From Bacteroidota bacterium (GTDB taxonomy: Bacteria; Bacteroidota; Bacteroidia; Flavobacteriales; Weeksellaceae): a stretch of 50,786 nt of DNA. The stretch is taken from the NCBI GenBank assembly GCA_023458415.1, contig JAEWZO010000005.1, positions 1-50,786 on the forward strand, read 5' to 3'. Shown piece after piece: positions 1 to 7,882 of this stretch (the stretch's first letter is position 1; each line of letters starts with the position of its first letter). A program made the translations under genes and the position numbers. The notes below the pieces were generated by a model. It had not been told where the DNA came from. It ran no database searches and saw only the letters and a program-made list of their open reading frames with translations.

Positions 1-306
1 TGCGAAACAATATTAGAGTTCAGCATTATTGAAATGCATAACGTGATTACACCTAATGGTGATGGCATAAATGATGTTTTAGATCTTTCAACTTTGCTTT
101 TGAAGGAGGAACCAAAGCTTATTATTGTTGATCGTTACAGTAATAAAATATTTGAAGGAAATGCGAATAACCAATTCATTTGGGACGGAAAGTTAAACGG
201 AAGACCAATAAAAACCGACTCTTATTGGTTTTACATGGAATGGAAAGAACCAAATTCTCAAACGCCTTCCAAAAAACAAGGCTGGATTTTGGTAAAAAAT
301 AGATAA
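1..306 (+). CDS. C-terminal end of a T9SS type B-sorted exported protein (partial)
   Basis: The reading frame is open from the first base, so the gene starts outside the window and only its last 101 codons are seen. They match the gliding-motility-associated C-terminal domain (CHU_C, T9SS type B sorting domain): an ITPNGDGINDV opening at about residues 16-26, a VDRYSNKIFEG strand, an FIWDGKLNGRP turn, a WFYMEWK strand and a short basic end, GWILVKNR. In this family the domain directs the passenger across the outer membrane by the type IX system and is usually removed or anchored at the surface. The passenger is outside the window, so its function cannot be stated. A strong terminator follows directly. 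Confidence 0.9.
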   Translation, partial: CETILEFSIIEMHNVITPNGDGINDVLDLSTLLLKEEPKLIIVDRYSNKIFEGNANNQFIWDGKLNGRPIKTDSYWFYMEWKEPNSQTPSKKQGWILVKNR

Positions 307-311
307 TTGAA

Positions 312-340
312 AATCACTCTCGACGAGAGTGATTTTTTTC
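312..340 (+). terminator. Rho-independent terminator after the T9SS type B gene
   Basis: A 10-bp perfect stem, AATCACTCTC / GAGAGTGATT, with a GAC loop is followed by a T run. It lies 5 bases after the stop codon and separates the upstream gene from groESL. Confidence 0.85.
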
Positions 341-452
341 TGCCAAAATTGCACATCCTCCTTCTTTAAAATGACAGTTTTGCAGTTAGTTTCTCTTGGC
401 ATTGTTTTGGAGAAAAGTCGGGTGTATAATAATAAATTAAAATTAAAAAAAT

Positions 453-731
453 ATGTCAGTAAATTTCAAACCATTATCAGACAGAGTTTTGGTAGAGCCG
501 AGCGCGGCGGAAACCACCACCGCATCGGGAATCATCATTCCGGACACGGCAAAGGAAAAACCACAGGAAGGAACCGTAGTGGCAGTAGGCCCGGGTAAAA
601 AAGAAGAACCAACTACCGTAAAAGTAGGCGACAAAGTACTTTACGGAAAATACTCCGGCTCTGAACTGAAACTTGACGGGAAGGATTATCTTATCGTAAG
701 AGAAGGAGATCTTCTGGGAATTCTAGCATAG
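453..731 (+). CDS. groES: Co-chaperonin GroES (Hsp10)
   Basis: The 92-residue length is typical for GroES. It forms the seven-subunit lid of the GroEL folding chamber in the cytoplasm. The N-terminal LSDRVLVEP segment (residues 8-16), the mobile loop with the IIIP contact motif (residues 27-30) and the EGTVVAVGPG strand (about 39-48) are all present, as is the GDLLGILA end. The ATG at 453 follows an A-rich leader, as is common in Bacteroidota, where Shine-Dalgarno sequences are weak. groEL normally follows within about 100 bp in this phylum; here 439 bp and another gene intervene (see the four-helix-bundle gene). Confidence 0.97.
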   Translation: MSVNFKPLSDRVLVEPSAAETTTASGIIIPDTAKEKPQEGTVVAVGPGKKEEPTTVKVGDKVLYGKYSGSELKLDGKDYLIVREGDLLGILA

Positions 732-745
732 CAGGATGCAATAGA

Positions 746-761
746 CAGGAAGCAGGATGCG
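746..761. repeat. Left inverted repeat of the insert between groES and groEL
   Basis: CAGGAAGC-N3-ATGCG is matched in inverted orientation at 1123-1138 (CGCAT-N3-GCTTCCTG): 13 of 16 positions pair. The ATG of the inserted gene lies inside this repeat (757-759). A further GCAGGATGC copy occurs at 731-739 and again at 752-760, a 21-bp spaced direct repeat. Confidence 0.65.
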
Positions 762-1110
762 GAATTACAGAAAATACGAAGTTTGGCAAATTGGTCATCA
801 GCTGACCAAAGAAATCTATTCTTTGACATCAAGCCTTCCAAAAGAAGAAATCTACGGATTGACTTCACAAATTCGCAGGGCGACAGTTTCCATTCCTACC
901 AACATTGCAGAAGGCTGCGGAAGATTAACCGACAAAGAGTTCGGTAGATTCATTGACATCAGCTTAGGTTCATCCAACGAAACGGAATACCTTTTATTCC
1001 TGGCAGCTGAACTGAATTTCCTTTCAGAAACAGAATTCGAACCAATTGCAGGTCAACTGAACATTCTCAGACAAAAATTAATTCAACTAAGGAAAAAACT
1101 ATTAGAATAA
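757..1110 (+). CDS. Four-helix bundle protein of the 23S rRNA intervening-sequence (S23/IVP) family
   Basis: This 117-residue protein matches the S23/TIGR02436 four-helix-bundle family. Visible features are the opening YRKYEVWQIGHQLTKEIY, the LTSQIRRATVSIPTNIAEG core with its conserved Ser-Ile-Pro-Asn-Ile-Ala-Glu-Gly, and the SLGSSNETEYLLFLA helix. Members were first found encoded inside intervening sequences of 23S rRNA genes and also occur as stray genes; their molecular role is unclear, and a basic surface suggests nucleic-acid binding. It sits between groES and groEL in the same orientation, and its start codon is inside an inverted repeat that also closes the insert. I infer that it is a small inserted element and not part of the chaperonin machinery. 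It is distantly like the Avd protein of diversity-generating retroelements, but no reverse transcriptase is present. Confidence 0.85.
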   Translation: MRNYRKYEVWQIGHQLTKEIYSLTSSLPKEEIYGLTSQIRRATVSIPTNIAEGCGRLTDKEFGRFIDISLGSSNETEYLLFLAAELNFLSETEFEPIAGQLNILRQKLIQLRKKLLE

Positions 1111-1122
1111 AAATCAGCGGTG

Positions 1123-1155
1123 CGCATTGGGCTTCCTGCCTCCTGCCTCCCGCAT
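1123..1155. repeat. Right inverted repeat plus TCCTGCC tandem units
   Basis: 1123-1138 is the inverted partner of 746-761. It continues into tandem TCCTGCC-TCCTGCC-TCC-CGCAT (about 1134-1155), so the right end carries a short minisatellite of the same GGCAGGA unit. The array ends 16 bases before the groEL start codon. Confidence 0.6.
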
Positions 1156-1170
1156 AAAGCATTACAAAAA

Positions 1171-2793
1171 ATGGCAAAAGAAATTAAATTTGATATCGAG
1201 TCAAGAGACGCACTGAAAAGAGGTGTTGATGCTCTTGCAAACGCAGTAAAAGTAACATTAGGTCCTAAGGGAAGAAACGTGGTAATTGAGAAATCTTTCG
1301 GTGCACCGCACGTAACCAAAGACGGGGTTTCGGTAGCCAAAGAAATTGAGCTGGAAGACAAAGTAGAAAATATGGGTGCGCAGATGGTGAAGGAAGTAGC
1401 TTCCAAAACCAACGACATCGCCGGTGACGGTACTACAACTGCAACAGTTTTGGCTCAGGCAATCGTTCGTGAAGGTCTTAAAAACGTAGCCGCAGGTGCA
1501 AACCCAATGGATCTGAAAAGAGGAATCGACAAAGCAGTAACTGCTGTTGTTGAAAACCTGAAATCACAGTCTCAGGAAGTAGGCGAAAACGCAGAAAAAA
1601 TCAAGCAGGTAGCTTCCATTTCCGCAAACAACGACGATACCATCGGAACCCTTATTTCTGAAGCTTTCGGAAAAGTAGGTAAAGAAGGTGTAATCACCGT
1701 TGAAGAAGCAAAAGGAACCGATACTACTGTAGATGTGGTTGAAGGAATGCAGTTTGACAGAGGTTATCAGTCGCCATATTTCGTAACCAATCCTGAGAAA
1801 ATGGTTGCTGAACTTGAAAACCCTTACATCCTTTTGGTTGAGAAAAAAATCTCTTCAATGAAGGAACTTCTTCCGGTTCTTGAGCCGGTTGCACAGGCAG
1901 GAAAATCCCTACTGATCATCTCTGAAGAAGTTGAAGGTGAAGCTTTGGCAACTTTAGTAGTGAACAAACTGAGAGGTTCCCTAAAAATCGCAGCTGTAAA
2001 AGCTCCTGGATTCGGTGACAGAAGAAAAGCCATGTTGGAAGACATCGCAATCTTGACCGGCGGACAGGTAATTTCCGAAGAAAGAGGTTTCACAATGGAA
2101 AATGCTTCCCTGGAAATGCTTGGAACTGCTGAAAAAGTAACCATCGACAAAGACAATACAACCATCGTTAACGGTGGTGGCGACGAAGCTCAGATCAAAG
2201 GAAGAGTAAACCAGATCAAAGCTCAGATGGAAACCACAACTTCCGATTACGACAGAGAAAAACTTCAGGAAAGGCTGGCTAAACTGGCAGGTGGAGTTGC
2301 CGTTCTTTACGTTGGTGCCGCTTCTGAAGTGGAAATGAAAGAGAAAAAAGACCGTGTGGATGATGCCCTTCACGCAACCAGAGCGGCTGTGGAAGAAGGA
2401 ATCGTTCCGGGAGGTGGTGTAGCTTTGGTAAGAAGCATCGCTGCTCTTTCCATCGACGGTGCAAACCAGGATGAAACTACCGGTATCAAAATCGTAAAAA
2501 GAGCGATTGAAGAGCCACTTCGTCAGATCGTAGCCAACGCCGGTGGCGAAGGTTCTGTAATCGTAGCGAAAGTTGCTGATGGCAGCGGAGATTTCGGTTA
2601 CAATGCGAAAAACGACGAGTACGTAAATATGTACGAAGCCGGAATCATCGACCCAACCAAAGTGGTACGTGTAGCCCTTGAAAACGCTGCGTCCGTAGCA
2701 GGAATGCTGTTAACAACCGAGTGTGTGGTAACAGAAATCAAGAAAGACGAACCAGCAATGCCAATGGGTGGCGGAATGCCGGGAATGATGTAA
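1171..2793 (+). CDS. groL: Chaperonin GroEL (Hsp60)
   Basis: A 540-residue chaperonin subunit that assembles into double seven-membered rings and folds cytosolic proteins with ATP and GroES. The start is set at MAKEIKFD (1171), the universal GroEL N-terminus. An in-frame ATG at 1120 would add 17 residues encoded by the repeat array and is not credible. Motifs include VTLGPKGRNV near residues 28-37, the ATP-site GDGTTT near residues 86-91, the C-terminal nucleotide motif VVRVALENAASVAG, and a short GGGMPGMM tail. Length and composition are normal; the only unusual point is its separation from groES. Confidence 0.98.
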   Translation: MAKEIKFDIESRDALKRGVDALANAVKVTLGPKGRNVVIEKSFGAPHVTKDGVSVAKEIELEDKVENMGAQMVKEVASKTNDIAGDGTTTATVLAQAIVREGLKNVAAGANPMDLKRGIDKAVTAVVENLKSQSQEVGENAEKIKQVASISANNDDTIGTLISEAFGKVGKEGVITVEEAKGTDTTVDVVEGMQFDRGYQSPYFVTNPEKMVAELENPYILLVEKKISSMKELLPVLEPVAQAGKSLLIISEEVEGEALATLVVNKLRGSLKIAAVKAPGFGDRRKAMLEDIAILTGGQVISEERGFTMENASLEMLGTAEKVTIDKDNTTIVNGGGDEAQIKGRVNQIKAQMETTTSDYDREKLQERLAKLAGGVAVLYVGAASEVEMKEKKDRVDDALHATRAAVEEGIVPGGGVALVRSIAALSIDGANQDETTGIKIVKRAIEEPLRQIVANAGGEGSVIVAKVADGSGDFGYNAKNDEYVNMYEAGIIDPTKVVRVALENAASVAGMLLTTECVVTEIKKDEPAMPMGGGMPGMM

Positions 2794-2818
2794 GCTTCGC
2801 GCATATGTCATAAAGCAT

Positions 2819-2857
2819 AAAAAAAATCCGTTCAGAGTTTTCTGGGCGGATTTTTTA
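2819..2857 (+). terminator. Terminator of the groES-groEL unit
   Basis: The stem AAAAAATCCG / CGGATTTTTT encloses a second small CAGA / TCTG stem, and the downstream arm supplies the T run. It lies 25 bases after the groEL stop codon. Confidence 0.85.
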
Positions 2858-2859
2858 TT

Positions 2860-2906
2860 CCCCTCCTTTGGAGGGGTGTCAGCCACTTGTTGATGACGGG
2901 GTGGTT
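2860..2906. repeat. Dispersed CCCCTCC-TTT-GGAGGGG hairpin repeat
   Basis: A perfect 7-bp hairpin, CCCCTCC-TTT-GGAGGGG (2860-2876), is followed by a segment ending GATGACGGGGTGGTT. I recognise this general pattern as an interspersed repeat of flavobacterial intergenic regions; copy number cannot be judged from one window. It forms the first half of the 320-bp gene-free stretch between groEL and the next gene. Confidence 0.55.
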
Positions 2907-2970
2907 AAAATAGTTGTCAATGAAAATTCTCTTAAAATTTTTCAGGAGCCGGGAACCTGCTCTCCACTGT

Positions 2971-3033
2971 ATCTTTTTTGGTGATCGAAAGGTCATTGAG
3001 CCTGTCGAAATGCCGAAGCCACCAAAAAAGGAT
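2971..3033. repeat. REP-like element with a TTCGACAGGCTCAATGAC core
   Basis: The outer inverted arms ATCTTTTTTGGTG (2971-2983) and CACCAAAAAAGGAT (near 3020-3033) enclose the core 2992-3009, whose complement is TTCGACAGGCTCAATGAC. This core is familiar from many Bacteroidota genomes as a dispersed REP-like sequence. The rest of the 2794-3113 gap holds only the groEL terminator and the hairpin repeat; no gene is supported there. Confidence 0.6.
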
Positions 3034-3113
3034 GCCGTTGCGATCAGGGCTAGAAATTTGTGATTTGCTTTAACCTTTGCCAATAATAACAATCAATGTA
3101 GAAATAACTACTT

Positions 3114-3707
3114 ATGAAGATCTCAAAAATCAATTTAGGACTCATCGCTGCTTTTTCACTTTTACTACTTTTTGCTTTTACAAAAAAGAATGAACCAATC
3201 ACCGTTCATGTAAAAATGGTAAAACAATCTGAAACCGAATTCAAAAAAGGAATACTCAGCATCGCTGAAACCAGGGAAAAATTTGAAATTACAGAGATTA
3301 AAGACTTTACATTTTCGCTTCAGAAAGGCAAATACAGATTTAAGTTCGCTTCCGAAACACCTTACCGACTCCACTCCCCCGGAAAAATAACGAAGAAAGA
3401 AAATACCATAACGATATTTTTAGGTGAATCGAAACCGCTAACGCAGGAATATGCTACCGCAGAAAACTGGCAGCAGTTATTAAAAGAGAATCGACTGAAA
3501 TTTATCCATTTCGGAATTGCGCCTGTCAATCCAAAAGAATTCTACGAAAAATATGGAATCTCAGTTAAAAACGAAGGCTGCGTTATTACACCGGTAACAT
3601 CTGCAGCAGCCGAAATCAACAACAGAATCGTTGCCAATTACCTGACAGGTAAATTCGGAAATGAATGGAAAAAAGATCTTGAATTTTTGCCTTTCGGACT
3701 GAAATAA
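3114..3707 (+). CDS. Hypothetical exported or membrane-anchored protein, 197 aa
   Basis: I do not recognise a named function. A hydrophobic N-terminal segment (residues about 8-23, LGLIAAFSLLLLFAFT) with little after it before a charged region suggests a signal anchor or uncleaved signal peptide. The C-terminal third has a conserved-looking block: FYEKYGISVKNEGCVITP, then an N-x-x-I-x-N-Y-L helix, then FGNEWKKDL and a PFGLK end. The presence of many ordered motifs and normal codon use support a real gene. It stands alone on the plus strand and converges on the small minus-strand gene that ends at the adjacent base. Confidence 0.75.
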   Translation: MKISKINLGLIAAFSLLLLFAFTKKNEPITVHVKMVKQSETEFKKGILSIAETREKFEITEIKDFTFSLQKGKYRFKFASETPYRLHSPGKITKKENTITIFLGESKPLTQEYATAENWQQLLKENRLKFIHFGIAPVNPKEFYEKYGISVKNEGCVITPVTSAAAEINNRIVANYLTGKFGNEWKKDLEFLPFGLK

Positions 3708-3923
3708 TTAACTGTACGCTTCCTTAAACTTCGCAATGAGTTCATCGAGCTCATGTCGTTGCACGTACACACTTTTCACCTCATCGTAACGTGGAGATTT
3801 GTAGAATACTTCATGAAAATCCATGGAGCCGTTCCCCACTTTTACAATTTTAATGACTTCAATGTTCAGTTTGTTCAGCTCATCCTTTAAAGTCTGAAAT
3901 TCGTCGTTGATATTTGTTTCCAT
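3708..3923 (-). CDS. Small hypothetical protein, 71 aa
   Basis: A short, charged, probably cytoplasmic protein with an N-terminal amphipathic stretch (TLKDELNKLNIEVIKIVKVG) and a C-terminal helix rich in Glu and Lys (ELDELIAKFKEAYS). No family is recognised. It begins 10 bases after the stop codon of the ABC transporter gene on the same strand, so the two are probably co-transcribed. Its stop codon abuts that of the convergent 197-residue gene. Alternative: a spurious frame, but the tight operon spacing and balanced composition argue for a gene. Confidence 0.6.
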   Translation of the reverse strand: METNINDEFQTLKDELNKLNIEVIKIVKVGNGSMDFHEVFYKSPRYDEVKSVYVQRHELDELIAKFKEAYS

Positions 3924-3933
3924 AATTTCTTAA

Positions 3934-5688
3934 TTAAACAAAGGTTTCAGATTCGTCAGTTCCTGGCTTCAGTTGGGCTTTGTACAGAGAAGCGTAATAT
4001 CCGTTTCTTTCCAGCAGTTCGGTATGTTTTCCTTCCTCCACGATTTTTCCGCCATCCATCACGATAATTTTGTCGGCCTTTTCAATGGTAGAAAGTCGGT
4101 GCGCAATAATAATTGAAGTTCTGTTTTTCGTGATTTTTTCTGTCGCACGCTGTATCAGTTTTTCACTTTCCTGGTCGATTGACGAGGTAGCTTCATCCAA
4201 AATCAGAATTTTAGGATCAGAAAGATAAGCTCTTAGAAAAGAAAGCAACTGTCTTTGTCCCAGGGAAATAGAAGATCCCCTTTCGCTCACAACATAATCA
4301 TATTCGCCGGGAAGTTGTTTAATAAAATCATCAACTTCAATTTCTTCTGCCGCTTTCTTAATCCTGTCCAGTGTAACAGTGTCGTCGCCGAAAGCCAAAT
4401 TCTCATAAATACTGCCATGAAAAAGGAAAACATCCTGCAAAACCACACCAATATGGCTCCGTAAATTATAAAGTTCGTAATCTTTCAGATCCACATTGTC
4501 AATCAGAATTTTTCCTGAATTGATATCGTAGAGCCGAGTTATCAAGCTGATAATGGTCGATTTCCCCGCTCCGGTTGCACCCACAATTGCAACGCTTTCA
4601 CCAGGATTTACTTTGAAACTAATTCCTTTAAGAACTTCTTGCTTCTCATCGTAAGAAAAACGGACATTCTGAAATTCAATTTTACCCTCGAATTCATCTT
4701 TGGCAAAAGTTCCGGTATTCGGCATCGCTATATCCTGATCAATCAGTCCGAGAACACGCTCCGCTCCAACAATTCCACGTTGAATATTATTGAACCGGTC
4801 TGCAATTTGTCTCAGCGGACGAATCAGCATCGAAATATACTGTATGAACGCAATCACAACACCTGCAGTAATCGTTATGTAACCTCCATAAAACAAAATA
4901 AAACCAATGAATACGGAAGAAATCAGTTCAACCACGGGAAAGAAAAGTGAGAAGATAAAAACCGTTCTCAGCAACGCTCCTTTCAGCGTAATATTGATTT
5001 GGTCGAATTTCTTAAATTCCTGTTCTTCCCTGTTGAAAACCTGAATCAGCTGCATTCCGGAAAGTCTTTCCTGCACAAACGAATTCTGATTGGCTGTCCA
5101 GGTTCGTTCATCACCAAAAGCTTTCTTCAATCTCTTCTGGAAAAATCTTGTAATCACAACCATGAGTGGCAGAATCACCAAAGAAATATACGTAAGGTTT
5201 GTGTCAGTTTGATACATCATCACCAAGACGAAAATAATGCGTAAAACATCGCCAAAAACCATCAGAAACCCATCGGTGTACACGGTTGCAATAGTTTCAA
5301 CATCACCAACTGCGCGCGTTACCAACTGCCCAATCGGCGTTTTATCAAAAAAGGAAGCTTTGAAATATATAAGTTTATTGTAAAGCCTTTCGCGGATATC
5401 CCGAATAACATTTTGTGAAATAAAATTCGAAAACCAAACCAGAAAAAAATTCAGAATTGTCTCCAAGAAAACAAGTCCAACCAACCAGTAAATATGCTTC
5501 ATCATCAAAGACTTATCGCGAAGTTTGATGATGTCGTTATCTACAATCTGCATGGTGAGAAATGGCCGGTAAGTCGCAACCACAGCAAGCAAAACCGAAA
5601 TAATCAACGCCATAATAAACCACGAACGGAACTTCATTCCGATCGTGAAAAGGCGCTTGATGATTTGCCAGGTGGATTGCTTTTTCAT
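3934..5688 (-). CDS. ABC exporter, fused membrane and ATPase domains (MsbA/MdlB type)
   Basis: The 584 residues fit a half-size type IV ABC exporter that works as a dimer in the inner membrane. The first 320 residues hold about six hydrophobic segments of the ABC transmembrane domain. The C-terminal ATPase has Walker A GATGAGKST (about residue 375), the signature SLGQRQLLSF, Walker B ILILDEATSSID and the switch motif IIAHRLST. All catalytic residues are present, so it should be active. The substrate cannot be told from sequence; lipids, peptides and drugs are the common cargoes. A small gene follows 10 bases downstream, and truA lies 100 bp upstream on the same strand. Confidence 0.93.
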   Translation of the reverse strand: MKKQSTWQIIKRLFTIGMKFRSWFIMALIISVLLAVVATYRPFLTMQIVDNDIIKLRDKSLMMKHIYWLVGLVFLETILNFFLVWFSNFISQNVIRDIRERLYNKLIYFKASFFDKTPIGQLVTRAVGDVETIATVYTDGFLMVFGDVLRIIFVLVMMYQTDTNLTYISLVILPLMVVITRFFQKRLKKAFGDERTWTANQNSFVQERLSGMQLIQVFNREEQEFKKFDQINITLKGALLRTVFIFSLFFPVVELISSVFIGFILFYGGYITITAGVVIAFIQYISMLIRPLRQIADRFNNIQRGIVGAERVLGLIDQDIAMPNTGTFAKDEFEGKIEFQNVRFSYDEKQEVLKGISFKVNPGESVAIVGATGAGKSTIISLITRLYDINSGKILIDNVDLKDYELYNLRSHIGVVLQDVFLFHGSIYENLAFGDDTVTLDRIKKAAEEIEVDDFIKQLPGEYDYVVSERGSSISLGQRQLLSFLRAYLSDPKILILDEATSSIDQESEKLIQRATEKITKNRTSIIIAHRLSTIEKADKIIVMDGGKIVEEGKHTELLERNGYYASLYKAQLKPGTDESETFV

Positions 5689-5787
5689 TTTTTCTTCAGC
5701 TCTGCAAAAATACAGAAAAAGTTTGGAGGTGTACAGTTAGGTATAAGAGGTTCAAGTCTGGAAAATTATAGGAATAAACCAAAATCA

Positions 5788-6522
5788 TCACTCAAAATTA
5801 TATCCAACATCGACCAAAAATAATCCATGCGCTGGAGCAGAAGTCCCTGCAGAGTTTCGGTTTTTGTCTTCAATAATTTTTCTTAAATCTTCCGGCTGAA
5901 TTTTTTCCGTACCAATTTCAACCATGGTTCCTACAATAGCACGAACCATATTTCTCAGAAATCTGTTGGCCGAAATGGTGAATTTCAACTCGCTTCCAGT
6001 CTGTTCCCATTCAGCTCTAAAAATTTTGCAAAGCGTAGTTTTGTTATCGCCTCCAACTTTCGAAAAACTCTCAAAATCTTCATATTCGAAAAGTATTTTG
6101 CACGCTTGGTTCATTTTTTCAACATCGAGTGAACGCTTCCAGTGTTGCCATGCTGAATGCTGCGTGAAAGGATTTTTCTCTAAGGAAATATAATATTCAT
6201 ATGTTCGGAACGTAGCATCAAATCTTGCGTGAAAATCATCTTTAACCTGAAAAATTCGTTTCACAGAAATGTCAGGTGGAAGAAAACTGTTCAGCTGATG
6301 AGGAAGTTTCTCGCTCAAAATTTTATCAGTATCAAAATGAGCAAACATTTTCTTGGCGTGAACGCCGGTATCGGTACGTCCCGCACCGATGATTTTTATT
6401 TCGTCGCGAATAATAGTAGAAAGTGCCTTCTCCAGTTCTTCCTGTACAGAAATGTCGTTCGGTTGTATTTGATAACCGAAATAGTTTTTACCGTCGTACG
6501 CAAATTCAATAAGATACCTCAA
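5788..6522 (-). CDS. truA: tRNA pseudouridine(38-40) synthase TruA
   Basis: TruA converts uridines 38-40 of the tRNA anticodon arm to pseudouridine. The 244-residue protein begins with YLIEFAYDGKNYFGYQ, carries the catalytic motif GAGRTDTGVHA with the nucleophile Asp51, and ends with the NRFLRNMVRAIVGT and SAGTSAPAHGLFL motifs of the family. Length is normal. It reads on the minus strand, 100 bp upstream of the ABC exporter and 23 bases downstream of a DUF3667 gene, so these may be one transcript. Confidence 0.96.
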   Translation of the reverse strand: MRYLIEFAYDGKNYFGYQIQPNDISVQEELEKALSTIIRDEIKIIGAGRTDTGVHAKKMFAHFDTDKILSEKLPHQLNSFLPPDISVKRIFQVKDDFHARFDATFRTYEYYISLEKNPFTQHSAWQHWKRSLDVEKMNQACKILFEYEDFESFSKVGGDNKTTLCKIFRAEWEQTGSELKFTISANRFLRNMVRAIVGTMVEIGTEKIQPEDLRKIIEDKNRNSAGTSAPAHGLFLVDVGYNFE

Positions 6523-6545
6523 GAAAAATTTTTGTAAAAATACGA

Positions 6546-7304
6546 TTAATGCGCTGAATTTGTTAAGCCAGCCAAATCGAATCCAACAGAATAAAGAATT
6601 GAAAGAAGAGCATTCATCATGCTAAGTAGAAAAATAAGCAGCAACTTAGTTCGGATAAGCGGCCACATGAGAAAGCCGAAAACAGAGCCGTACAGATACA
6701 TAAAGAAAACCAGGAAAACCGTCAGAAAACTGGTATAGTCAATACTGAGTTGCTCGCCTGTGAATACTGCAGCAAAAAGACTAATGACATGCATGGCAAT
6801 CCACATCAAATTCAGCTGGGCAGCAATATAAGTATTGGCGAGGAAGTGCTCCCAGAAGTTGTATTTCTTTCTAACAAAAAACAGCCATGTAACTACGCTT
6901 GCCAATGGAATCATTATAAAAATAAACAGACTGAAATAATGCTCAAAAAAATTGTGAGACTGTATCATTTTGACTCCATTGAAAGCCAGAATCTTCATGG
7001 TAAACCAGTCCAGAACCTTTACCAAAAGTGCACTCAGCGCGGTCATAACCATCACATAAGCGATTGGACGGAAATATTTCACACGCTTGCCTTCCAGATA
7101 CTCCCGAATCATCAAACCAGGCCTGGTAAAAAGCATTTTGATTGTGTAGAAAAATCCCTGGTCTACATGAAAAACAGAATGCGGAATATCGTGCAGAAAA
7201 TAATGAGCATTAATCCGGTGTTCGTGAGCATCCTGACCGCAATTCGGACAGAAGTTTCCCACGAAAAGCTCGCTGCAGTTCTTACACTCATGTCTTTTCA
7301 TCAC
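6546..7304 (-). CDS. DUF3667 membrane protein with N-terminal zinc ribbon
   Basis: This matches the DUF3667 family of Bacteroidota. Four cysteines in two CxxC pairs (Cys7/10 and Cys19/22) form a probable zinc ribbon. The family hallmark HDIPHSVFHVDQGFF, then the segment TIKMLFTRPGLMIREYLEGKRVKYFRP, follows at about residues 34-75. Four or five hydrophobic segments fill the rest. The function is unknown. It reads divergently from the YfcE-type phosphodiesterase gene across a 74-bp gap that must hold both promoters, and precedes truA on its own strand. Confidence 0.88.
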   Translation of the reverse strand: MMKRHECKNCSELFVGNFCPNCGQDAHEHRINAHYFLHDIPHSVFHVDQGFFYTIKMLFTRPGLMIREYLEGKRVKYFRPIAYVMVMTALSALLVKVLDWFTMKILAFNGVKMIQSHNFFEHYFSLFIFIMIPLASVVTWLFFVRKKYNFWEHFLANTYIAAQLNLMWIAMHVISLFAAVFTGEQLSIDYTSFLTVFLVFFMYLYGSVFGFLMWPLIRTKLLLIFLLSMMNALLSILYSVGFDLAGLTNSAH

Positions 7305-7378
7305 TCAAAAATAATAAATAGTTGCACTTGGCGGTATATTAATTTTTATTCTCGTTAAAATTCAGGAAATTTGCAGCT

Positions 7379-7873
7379 ATGACCAAAATCCTCCTGCTTT
7401 CCGACTCTCATTCCTACATTGATGAACGGATTGAAAAATACGCTGATAACGCCGACGAAATTTGGCATTGCGGCGATTTCGGAAGTATGGAAGTTATAGA
7501 AAATCTTGAAAAAATAAAACCTTTGAAAGGTGTCTACGGAAATATCGACGGTGATAAAATAAGAGCCACTTTTCCGGAAGTCAACCGTTTTCAGTGTGAA
7601 GGTGTGGAAGTACTGATGATTCACATCGGCGGTTATCCCAATAAATATTCGCCATTGGCTAAGAAAGAAATTTTGAAAAAATCACCCAAACTTTTTATTT
7701 CAGGACATTCACATATTCTTAAAGCCATGTATGATGAAAAGAATCAGCTGCTTCACTTGAATCCCGGAGCTTGCGGAAAGCAAGGATGGCACAAAATGAG
7801 AACCATGATGCGCTTTGAAATCAACGGAGAAAATATTGAAAATCTGGAAGTTATAGAACTGGGACAAAAATAA
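7379..7873 (+). CDS. YfcE/MJ0936-family metallophosphoesterase
   Basis: A 164-residue calcineurin-like phosphodiesterase with the full set of metal-binding motifs: SDSH near the N-terminus, HCGDFGS, YGNID and GHSH, then the LNPGACG closing motif. Family members hydrolyse phosphodiesters such as bis-p-nitrophenyl phosphate in vitro; the physiological substrate is not known. It is 9 bases upstream of the FAH-family gene on the same strand, which suggests co-transcription. Confidence 0.92.
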   Translation: MTKILLLSDSHSYIDERIEKYADNADEIWHCGDFGSMEVIENLEKIKPLKGVYGNIDGDKIRATFPEVNRFQCEGVEVLMIHIGGYPNKYSPLAKKEILKKSPKLFISGHSHILKAMYDEKNQLLHLNPGACGKQGWHKMRTMMRFEINGENIENLEVIELGQK

Positions 7874-7882
7874 AACTGACTA

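Noticed and set aside
378..412. Sigma-54-like -24/-12 promoter (TTGGCATTGTTTTGG) before groES
   Set aside because: The TGGCA half is present, but the second element is TTGG and not TTGC, and the spacing is off by one; too weak to annotate.
757..1110. Avd-like accessory protein of a diversity-generating retroelement
   Set aside because: The four-helix-bundle fold is shared, but there is no reverse transcriptase, template repeat or variable repeat in the window; the S23/IVP family fits better.
2832..3092. An 86-codon minus-strand open frame between groEL and the next gene
   Set aside because: It reads through the groEL terminator and two dispersed repeats; its composition is that of the repeats and not of a protein family.
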